Below, piece by piece: positions 54,389-64,000 of a DNA stretch of 64,000 nt. Origin of the DNA: Crotalaria pallida (taxonomy: Eukaryota > Streptophyta > Magnoliopsida > Fabales > Fabaceae); NCBI GenBank assembly GCA_037953625.1, contig CM075649.1, positions 72,943,290 to 73,007,289 of the forward strand. The letters are read 5' to 3'. The position numbers and the translations under genes are program-made. Every line of letters begins with the position of its first letter. Position 1 is the stretch's first letter. The notes below the pieces were generated by a model. The model had not been told where the DNA came from. It saw nothing but the letters and a program-made list of their open reading frames with translations, and made no database searches.

Positions 54389-55806
54389 TGTAGGATTCTC
54401 ATGTTTTGATGCTAACAATCTCTCTCCAAGCAACAACATTGGCAACAAGCAAGCTACACCACATGAAGATTAGAATTAGGATTTTTATTAATTCTATTTC
54501 AATGTAATCTTTATTTTTATGCAATGCATCTCATTGGTGTGGGTAGCTTAGGTGATTTTAAGAATATTTTAATAATGTTTGATTAAGAGTGAAGATACTT
54601 TAAATCTTGATTAAATAGCTCTATTAAAAGTTTTGTGAAAATCCTTTTAGAAAAACCTTGTTTTTATTCAGATTCTGATCAGTTTACTCGAGTAATTCAA
54701 TCAGTGTTTGGAAAATTTTAAAAGGACTTAATTTTCTCTTTCACAAAGATACACATTCATTCTTACAATTTTCTATACACTTTCAAAAGCAATTCAAGAG
54801 CTATTTTTACATCTTTCAAGAGCTATCAAGATTCAACAAAGAACTTTTCATTCTTCACTCTATTTCTCTCATTGTTCAAAATATTCTTGAGATCATAATT
54901 TTGTTCTTAGTGGTTGTTGAAGATATGCAATTTGTGATTGCATCATTGAAGTTTCAACACAAGTGAAGAATCCACAAGGAAGACTTTGAGGATCAAATCA
55001 AAGCAAGAAAAGAGGATTGGTTGGAAGCATCTTCAATCAATTAGCAAGAAAATCTAGAATTCTCAAAAGGGGTAGATTAGATCAAAGTGTTTGGTACACA
55101 CTTTGAGTTGGGTTTTAAGATAGGAGAACTAAGAATCTAGTTGCATCTTAAAACATTGTAAAATCTACATTTGAAGATTTCTAGTGAAGAATCTCTCTTG
55201 ATTCAAGAGGGGACTGGAGTAGCTTTCAAGTGGGTGAAAGTGAACCAGGATAAATCCTTGTGTCTCTTTTATTTTCATTCCTTGTATTGCATTAATTCAT
55301 TAACAATTGCATTTTTAGGTTAGAATTGGGGTTTTCTTAATTCTACTCATTTGATCTGAAATTGCATGTTAATATTACTTGAAATTGTTCATATTAATCA
55401 TTCATAATTTGTTGAATCATCATAGCATTGTTATTCTTGAAGAACTCCATTGAAAACTGAGTTTTAATTGAATTTTACCCAGTTTACTCGAGTAAAGTTC
55501 TTGTCACTCGAGTAATCTGCTATCAGTTTATGAACAATACTCGAGTAGGTTTTCTGTTACTCGAGTGATTTAAAAATAGCTTTCGTAATACTCGAGTGAT
55601 TTGCTTAATACTCGAGTGAAATTATTTTTGCTTGCGTATTACTCGAGTGAAGTCTTGAGTTACTCGAGTAATCTGACTTGAATTTTTTAAGAAATTTTAT
55701 TTTCATAAAATCATTCTCTTAGGTGAACGAAAAATTTGTAATAAGGCTTCAATATTCTATTCACCCCCCCTCTAGACTATATTGAGCCGCTTGTTGCTTT
55801 CCAACA
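54389..55806 (+). repeat. 3' LTR of SIRE, with a 125-bp deletion
   Basis: 1418 bp against 1544 in the 5' LTR. The difference is a deletion of the DNA between two copies of TTTACTCGAGTAAT (39787 and 39912 in the 5' LTR), leaving one copy, plus a 1-bp indel (GAATCTCAC/GAATCCAC). The second palindrome cluster is intact. Confidence 0.93.
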
Positions 55807-58800
55807 GTTCTAACAAGTGTAGAACGGTTAAGAGAGTATTCTAAAGGCTTTGAATGGTATAGGAATGTGTATTAGGACTAATAAGAACCATTAGAATGAT
55901 CCTAAACAATTCTTGAATCCCCAAGGGACGTAGAGGGTGTAGCAAGAGTCCTTGGAGGTTCTAACAAGTGTAGAATGGTTAAGAGAGTATTCTAAAGGCT
56001 TAGAATGGTGTAGGAATGTGTATTAGGACTCATAAGAACCATTAGAATGATCCTAAACAATGCTTGAGTCCCCACGGGACGTAGAGGGTGTAGCATGAGT
56101 CCTTGGAGGTTCTAACAAGTGTACAATGGTTAAGAGAATATTCTAAAGGCTTCGAATGGTCTAGGAATGTTTATTAGGACTTATAAGAACCATTAGAATG
56201 ATCCTAAACAATACCTGAGTCCCCAAGGGACGTAGAGGGTGTAGCATGAGTCCTTGGAGGTTCTAACAAGTGTAGAATGGTTAAGAGAGTATTCTAAAGT
56301 CTTCGAATGGTCTAGGAATGTGTATTAGGACTTATAAGAACCATTAGAATGATCCTAAACAATGCTTGAGTCCCCAAGGGATGTAGAGGGTGTAGCATGA
56401 GTCCTTGGAAGTTCTAACAAGTGTAGAATGGTTAAGTGAGTTTTCTAAAGGCTTAGAATGGTCTAGGAATGTGTATTAGGACTTATAAGAACCATTAGAA
56501 TGATCCTAAACATTGCTTGGTACCCCAAGGGACGTAGATGGTATAGAATGAGTCCTTGGAGGTTCTAACAAGTGTAGAATGGTTGAGAGAGTATTCTAAA
56601 GGCTATGAATGGTATAGGAATGGGTATTAGGACTTATAAGAACCTTTAGAATGATCCTAAACATTGCTAGGTACCCCTAGGGACGTAGACGGTGTAGAAT
56701 GAGTCCTTGGAGGTTCTAACAAGTGTAGAATGGTTAAGAGAGTATTCTAAAGGCTTTGAATGGTATAGGAATGTGTATTAGGACTTAAAAGAACCACTAG
56801 AATGATCCTAAACAATGCTTGGTACCTCAAGCAACGTAGAGGTTGTAGCATGAATCCTTGGAGGTTCTAACAAGTGTAGAATGGTTAAGAGAGTATTCTA
56901 AAGGCTTTGAATGGTATAGGAATGTGTATTAGGACTTATAAGAACCATTAGAATGATCCTAAACAATTCTTGAATCCCCAAGGGACGTAGATGGTGTAGC
57001 ATGAGTCCTTGGAGTTTCTAACAAGTGTAGAATGGTTAAGAGAGTATTCTAAAGGCTTTGAATGGTATAGGAATGTGTATTAGGACTTAAAAGAACCACT
57101 ACAATTATCCTAAACATTGCTAGGTACCCCAAGGGACATAGACGGTGTAGAATGTGTCCTTGGAGGTTCTAACAAGTGTAGAATGATTAAGAGAGTATTC
57201 TAAAGGCTTTGAATGGTATAGGAATGTGTATTAGGACTTAAAAGAACCACCAGAATGATCCTAAACAATGCTTGGTACCTCAAGGGACGTAGAGGGTGTA
57301 GCATGAATCCTTGGAGGTTCTAACAAGTGTAGAATGGTTAAGAGAGTATTCTAAAGGCTTTGAATGGTATAGGAATCTGTATTAGGACTTATAAGAACCA
57401 TTAGAATGATCCTAAACAATTCTTGAATCCCCAAGGGACGTAGAGGGTGTAGCACGAGTCCTTGGAGGTTCTAACAAGTGTAGAATGGTTAAGAGAGTAT
57501 TCTAAAGGCTTAGAATGGTCTAGGAATGTGTATTATGACTTATAAGAACCATTAGAATGATCCTAAACAATGCTTGAGTCCCCACGGGACGTAGAGGGTG
57601 TAGCATGAGTCCTTGGAGGTTCTAACAAGTGTAGAATGGTTAAGAGAGTATTCTAAAGGCTTCGAATGGTCTAGGAATGTGTATTAGGACTTATAAGAAC
57701 CATTAGAATGATATTAAACAATGCCTGAGTCCCCAAGGGACGTAGAGGGTGCAGCATGAGTCCTTGGAGGTTCTAACAAGTGTAGAATGGTTAAGAGAGT
57801 ATTCTAAAGTCTTCGAATGGTCTAGGATTGTGTATTAGGACTTATAAGAACTATTTAAATGATCCTAAACAATGCATGAGTCCCCAAGGGATGTAGAGGG
57901 TGTAGCATGAGTCCTTGGAAGTTCTAACAAGTGTAGAATGGTTAAGTGAGTTTTCTAAAGGCTTAGAATGGTCTAGGAATGTGTATTAGGACTTATAAGA
58001 ACCATTAGAATGATCCTAAACATTGCTTGGTACCCCAAGGGACGTAGATGGTATAGAATGAGTCCTTGGAGGTTCTAACAAGTGTAGAATGGTTGAGAGA
58101 GTATTCTAAAGGCTATGAATGGTATAGGAATGGGTATTAGGACTTATAAGAACCTTTAGAATGATCCTAAACATTGCTAGGTACCCCAAGGGACGTAGAC
58201 GGTGTAGAATGAGTCCTTGGAGGTTCTAACAAGTGTAGAATGGTTAAGAGAGTATTCTAAAGGCTTTGAATGGTATAGGAATGTGTATTAGGACTTAAAA
58301 TAACCACTAGAATGATCCTAAACAATGCTTGGTACCTCAAGCAACGTAGAGGGTGTAGCATGAATCCTTGGAGGTTCTAACAAGTGTAGAATGGTTAAGA
58401 GAGTATTCTAAAGGCTTTGAATGATATAGGAATGTGTATTAGGACTTATAAGAACCATTAGAATGATCCTAAACAATTCTTGAATCCCCAAGGGACGTAG
58501 ATGGTGTAGCATGAGTCCTTGGAGGTTCTAACAAGTGTAGAATGGTTAAGAGAGTATTCTAAAGTCTTAGAATGGTCTAGGAATGTGTATTATGATTTAT
58601 AAGTACCATTAGAATGATCCTAAACATTGCTTGGTATCACATGGGACGTAGATGGTGTAGCATGAGTCCTTGGAGGTTCTAACAAGTGTAGAATGGTTAA
58701 GAGAGTATTCTAAAGGCTTAGAATGGTCTAGGAATGTGTATTAGGACTTATAAGAACCATTAGAATGATCCTAAACAATGCTTGAGTCCCCACGGGACGT

Positions 58801-61800
58801 AGAGGGTATAGAATGAGTCCTTGGAGGTTCTAACAAGTGTAGAATGGTTGAGAGAGTATTCTAAAGGCTATGAATGGTATAGGAATGGGTATTAGGACTT
58901 ATAAGAACCCTTAGAATGATCCTAAACATTGCTAGGTACCCCTAGGGACGTAGACGGTGTAGAATGAGTCCTTGGAGGTTCTAACAAGTGTAGAATGGTT
59001 AAGAGAGTATTCTAAAGGCTTTGAATGGTATAGGAATGTGTATTAGGACTTAAAAGAACCACTAGAATGATCCTAAACAATGCTTGGTACCTCAAGCAAC
59101 GTAGAGGGTGTAGCATGAATCCTTGGAGGTTCTAACAAGTGTAGAATGGTTAAGAGAGTATTCTAAAGGCTTTGAATGGTATAGGAATGTGTATTAGGAC
59201 TTATAAGAACCATTAGAATGATCCTAAACAATTCTTGAATCCCCAAGGGACGTAGAGGGTGTAGCACGAGTCCTTGGAGGTTCTAACAAGTGTAGAATGG
59301 TTAAGAGAGTATTCTAAAGGCTTAGAATGGTCTAGGAATGTGTATTATGACTTATAAGAACCATTAGAATGATCCTAAACAATGCTTGAGTCCCCACGGG
59401 ACGTAGAGGGTATAGAATGAGTCCTTGGAGGTTCTAACAAGTGTAGAATGGTTGAGAGAGTATTCTAAAGGCTATGAATGGTATAGGAATGGGTATTAGG
59501 ACTTATAAGAACCCTTAGAATGATCCTAAACATTGCTAGGTACCCCTAGGGACGTAGACGGTGTAGAATGAGTCCTTGGAGGTTCTAACAAGTGTAGAAT
59601 GGTTAAGAGAGTATTCTAAAGGCTTTGAATGGTATAGGAATGTGTATTAGGACTTAAAAGAACCACTAGAATGATCCTAAACAATGCTTGGTACCTCAAG
59701 CAACGTAGAGGGTGTAGCATGAATCCTTGGAGGTTCTAACAAGTGTAGAATGGTTAAGAGAGTATTCTAAAGGCTTTGAATGGTATAGGAATGTGTATTA
59801 GGACTTATAAGAACCATTAGAATGATCCTAAACAATTCTTGAATCCCCAAGGGACGTAGAGGGTGTAGCACGAGTCCTTGGAGGTTCTAACAAATGTAGA
59901 ATGGTTAAGAGAGTATTCTAAAGGCTTAGAATGGTCTAGGAATGTGTATTATGACTTATAAGAACCATTAGAATGATCCTAAACAATGCTTGAGTCCCCA
60001 CGGGACGTAGAGGGTGTAGCATGAGTCCTTGGAGGTTCTAACAAGTGTAGAATGGTTAAGAGAGTATTCTAAAGGCTTCGAATGGTCTAGGAATGTTTAT
60101 TAGGACTTATAAGAACCATTAGAATGATCCTAAACAATGCCTGAGTCCCCAAGGGACGTAGAGGGTGTAGCATGAGTCCTTGGAGGTTCTAACAAGTGTA
60201 GAATGGTTAAGAGAGTATTCTAAAGTCTTCGAATGGTCTAGGAATGTGTATTAGGACTTATAAGAACCATTTAAATGATCCTAAACAATGCTTGAGTCCC
60301 CAAGGGATGTAGAGGGTGTAGCATGAGTCCTTGGAAGTTCTAACAAGTGTAGAATGGTTAAGAGAGTATTCTAAAGTCTTCGAATGGTCTAGGAATGTGT
60401 ATTAGGACTTATAAGAACCATTTAAATGATCCTAAACAATGCTTGAGTCCCCAAGGGATATAGAGGGTGTAGCATGAGTCCTTGGAAGTTCTAACAAGTG
60501 TAGAATGGTTAAGTGAGTTTTCTAAAGGCTTAGAATGGTCTAGGAATGTGTATTAGGACTTATAAGAACCATTAGAGTGATCCTAAACATTGCTTGGTAC
60601 CCCAAGGGACGTAGATGGTATAGAATGAGTCCTTGGAGGTTCTAACAAGTGTAGAATGGTTGAGAGAGTATTCTAAAGGCTATGAATGGTATAGGAATGG
60701 GTATTAGGACTTATAAGAACCTTTAGAATGATCCTCAACATTGCTAGGTACCCCAAGGGACGTAGACAGTGTAGAATGAGTCCTTGGAGGTTCTAACAAG
60801 TGTAGAATGGTTAAGAGAGTATTCTAAAGGCTTTGAATGGTATAGGAATGTGTATTAGGACTTATAAGAACCATTAGAATGATCCTAAACAATTCTTGAA
60901 TCCCCAAGGGACGTAGATGGTGTAGCATGAGTCCTTGGAGGTTCTAACAAGTGTAGAATGGTTAAGAGAGTATTCTAAAGTCTTAGAATGGTCTAGGAAT
61001 GTGTATTATGATTTATAAGTACCATTAGAATGATCCTAAACATTGCTTGGTATCACATGGGACGTAGATGGTGTAGCATGAGTCCTTGGAGGTTCTAACA
61101 AGTGTAGAATGGTTAAGAGAGTATTCTAAAGGCTTAGAATGGTCTAGGAATGTGTATTAGGACTTATAAGAACCATTAGAATGATCCTAAACAATGCTTG
61201 AGTCCCCACGGGACGTAGAGGGTATAGAATGAGTCCTTGGAGGTTCTAACAAGTGTAGAATGGTTGAGAGAGTATTCTAAAGGCTATGAATGGTATAGGA
61301 ATGGGTATTAGGACTTATAAGAACCCTTAGAATGATCCTAAACATTGCTAGGTACCCCTAGGGACGTAGACGGTGTAGAATGAGTCCTTGGAGGTTCTAA
61401 CAAGTGTAGAATGGTTAAGAGAGTATTCTAAAGGCTTTGAATGGTATAGGAATGTGTATTAGGACTTAAAAGAACCACTAGAATGATCCTAAACAATGCT
61501 TGGTACCTCAAGCAACGTAGAGGGTGTAGCATGAATCCTTGGAGGTTCTAACAAGTGTAGAATGGTTAAGAGAGTATTCTAAAGGCTTTGAATGGTATAG
61601 GAATGTGTATTAGGACTTATAAGAACCATTAGAATGATCCTAAACAATTCTTGAATCCCCAAGGGACGTAGAGGGTGTAGCACGAGTCCTTCGAGGTTCT
61701 AACAAGTGTAGAATGGTTAAGAGAGTATTCTAAAGGCTTAGAATGGTCTAGGAATGTGTATTATGACTTATAAGAACCATTAGAATGATCCTAAACAATG

Positions 61801-64000
61801 CTTGAGTCCCCACGGGACGTAGAGGGTGTAGCATGAGTCCTTGGAGGTTCTAACAAGTGTAGAATGGTTAAGAGAGTATTCTAAAGGCTTCGAATGGTCT
61901 AGGAATGTGTATTATGACTTATAAGAACCATTAGAATGATCCTAAACAATGCTTGAGTCCCCACGGGACGTAGAGGGTGTAGCATGAGTCCTTGGAGGTT
62001 CTAACAAGTGTAGAATGGTTAAGAGAGTATTCTAAAGGCTTAGAATGGTCTAGGAATGTGTATTATGACTTATAAGAACCATTAGAATGATCCTAAACAA
62101 TGCTTGAGTCCCCACGGGACGTAGAGGGTGTAGCATGAGTCCTTGGAGGTTCTAACAAGTGTAGAATGGTTAAGAGAGTATTCTAAAGGCTTCGAATGGT
62201 CTAGGAATGTTTATTAGGACTTATAAGAACCATTAGAATGATCCTAAACAATGCCTGAGTCCCCAAGGGACGTAGAGGGTGTAGCATGAGTCCTTGGAGG
62301 TTCTAACAAGTGTAGAATGGTTAAGAGAGTATTCTAAAGTCTTCGAATGGTCTAGGAATGTGTATTAGGACTTATAAGAACCATTTAAATGATCCTAAAC
62401 AATGCTTGAGTCCCCAAGGGATGTAGAGGGTGTAGCATGAGTCCTTGGAAGTTCTAACAAGTGTAGAATGGTTAAGAGAGTATTCTAAAGTCTTCGAATG
62501 GTCTAGGAATGTGTATTAGGACTTATAAGAACCATTTAAATGATCCTAAACAATGCTTGAGTCCCCAAGGGATATAGAGGGTGTAGCATGAGTCCTTGGA
62601 AGTTCTAACAAGTGTAGAATGGTTAAGTGAGTTTTCTAAAGGCTTAGAATGGTCTAGGAATGTGTATTAGGACTTATAAGAACCATTAGAGTGATCCTAA
62701 ACATTGCTTGGTACCCCAAGGGACGTAGATGGTATAGAATGAGTCCTTGGAGGTTCTAACAAGTGTAGAATGGTTGAGAGAGTATTCTAAAGGCTATGAA
62801 TGGTATAGGAATGGGTATTAGGACTTATAAGAACCTTTAGAATGATCCTCAACATTGCTAGGTACCCCAAGGGACGTAGACAGTGTAGAATGAGTCCTTG
62901 GAGGTTCTAACAAGTGTAGAATGGTTAAGAGAGTATTCTAAAGGCTTTGAATGGTATAGGAATGTGTATTAGGACTTATAAGAACCATTAGAATGATCCT
63001 AAACAATTCTTGAATCCCCAAGGGACGTAGATGGTGTAGCATGAGTCCTTGGAGGTTCTAACAAGTGTAGAATGGTTAAGAGAGTATTCTAAAGTCTTAG
63101 AATGGTCTAGGAATGTGTATTATGATTTATAAGTACCATTAGAATGATCCTAAACATTGCTTGGTATCACATGGGACGTAGATGGTGTAGCATGAGTCCT
63201 TGGAGGTTCTAACAAGTGTAGAATGGTTAAGAGAGTATTCTAAAGGCTTAGAATGGTCTAGGAATGTGTATTAGGACTTATAAGAACCATTAGAATGATC
63301 CTAAACAATGCTTGAGTCCCCACGGGACGTAGAGGGTATAGAATGAGTCCTTGGAGGTTCTAACAAGTGTAGAATGGTTGAGAGAGTATTCTAAAGGCTA
63401 TGAATGGTATAGGAATGGGTATTAGGACTTATAAGAACCCTTAGAATGATCCTAAACATTGCTAGGTACCCCTAGGGACGTAGACGGTGTAGAATGAGTC
63501 CTTGGAGGTTCTAACAAGTGTAGAATGGTTAAGAGAGTATTCTAAAGGCTTTGAATGGTATAGGAATGTGTATTAGGACTTAAAAGAACCACTAGAATGA
63601 TCCTAAACAATGCTTGGTACCTCAAGCAACGTAGAGGGTGTAGCATGAATCCTTGGAGGTTCTAACAAGTGTAGAATGGTTAAGAGAGTATTCTAAAGGC
63701 TTTGAATGGTATAGGAATGTGTATTAGGACTTATAAGAACCATTAGAATGATCCTAAACAATTCTTGAATCCCCAAGGGACGTAGAGGGTGTAGCACGAG
63801 TCCTTGGAGGTTCTAACAAGTGTAGAATGGTTAAGAGAGTATTCTAAAGGCTTAGAATGGTCTAGGAATGTGTATTATGACTTATAAGAACCATTAGAAT
63901 GATCCTAAACAATGCTTGAGTCCCCACGGGACGTAGAGGGTGTAGCATGAGTCCTTGGAGGTTCTAACAAGTGTAGAATGGTTAAGAGAGTATTCTAAAG
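55807..64000. repeat. 151-bp satellite array, right part, with higher-order structure
   Basis: About 54 monomers of 151 bp running off the window. Marker variants are spaced by exact multiples of 151: TATCACATGG at 58635, 61051, 63165 (16 and 14 monomers); CAAGCAACG at about 56831, 58341, 59096, 59700, 61512, 63626 (10, 5, 4, 12, 14). No net indel is seen at these anchors. The block about 60345-61850 is repeated at about 62459-63964. Monomer subtypes alternate in runs (higher-order repeat units of 4 to 14). No gene is present. Confidence 0.96.

Larger units (their letters stand above)
39493..55806 (+). mobile_element. SIRE/Maximus-like Ty1/copia retrotransposon, nested in satellite
   Basis: 16,314 bp including a 5.9-kb nested element; TSD GTTCT at 39488-39492 and 55807-55811. 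LTRs TGTAGGATTC...TTCCAACA. The order of gag, protease, integrase, RT and RNase H is copia type, and an env-like ORF after pol plus long LTRs points to the SIRE (Maximus) lineage. Without S-GAG it is about 10.4 kb. LTRs differ by few substitutions, a 1-bp indel and one 125-bp deletion. Pol is split by S-GAG and gag has a frameshift, so this copy is not autonomous. Confidence 0.93.

Noticed and set aside
38138..64000. CRISPR array
   Set aside because: Repeats are contiguous 151-bp monomers without unique spacers, in a plant context; this is a satellite.
55807..64000. CENP-B-box-like site in the satellite
   Set aside because: No TTCG....A..CGGG pattern is seen in the monomer.

Overview
This is plant nuclear DNA, most likely gene-poor pericentromeric heterochromatin of a flowering plant. 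The evidence is four plant-specific repeat types (Athila-like and Tekay-like Ty3/gypsy retrotransposons, a SIRE/Maximus-like Ty1/copia element, and a CACTA transposon end) plus a long 151-bp satellite array. The species cannot be named from the sequence. No intact host gene is visible; one 22-codon TPR-like exon candidate at 1087-1153 is the only host-gene trace.

Layout as nested insertions. Outermost is a 151-bp satellite (38138-39492 and 55807-64000). Its left edge abuts a true LTR terminus of an old, scrambled Athila relative (about 36642-38137). That remnant holds a CACTA end (36641 is the outer base of the terminal inverted repeat). The presumed CACTA interior (36019-36641, continuing at 1-1899) is split by T1, a Tekay-like element (1900-36018, TSD TTTGG/CTTGG) with two 3.1-kb LTRs, about 3.0 kb of internal sequence once its insert is removed, and only a gag gene. 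T1 carries three further insertions: a young full-length Athila element with an intact 1900-codon gag-pol (2323-12306, TSD AGGGG) and a 3.65-kb solo LTR of a T1 relative (12801-16448, TSD TCATT/TCGTT), both inside its 5' LTR, and T2 (19718-30973, minus strand, TSD GAAAA), a second gag-only Tekay-like element inside the zinc-knuckle part of T1 gag.

The right half is the satellite split by a 16.3-kb SIRE-like element (39493-55806, TSD GTTCT) with gag, pol and an env-like ORF. Its pol is split by a third gag-only element, here called S-GAG (43285-49151, minus strand, TSD ATAAC). Satellite phase is kept exactly across the SIRE insertion.

How the parts work together: only the Athila element looks autonomous. 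T1, T2 and S-GAG keep LTRs, PBS, PPT and a gag frame but lack reverse transcriptase and integrase, so they would depend on relatives for movement. Four LTR families carry short perfect palindromes just upstream of their presumed TATA boxes. The palindrome ACTCGAGT (with the variant AATCGATT in S-GAG) recurs in T2, SIRE and S-GAG, and a third SIRE cluster lies just before its env-like gene. This shared promoter architecture and the repeated gag-only design are the most interesting signals here. Lineage names for T1 and T2 rest on gag, PBS and end motifs because neither has an RT; all comparisons were made by eye.
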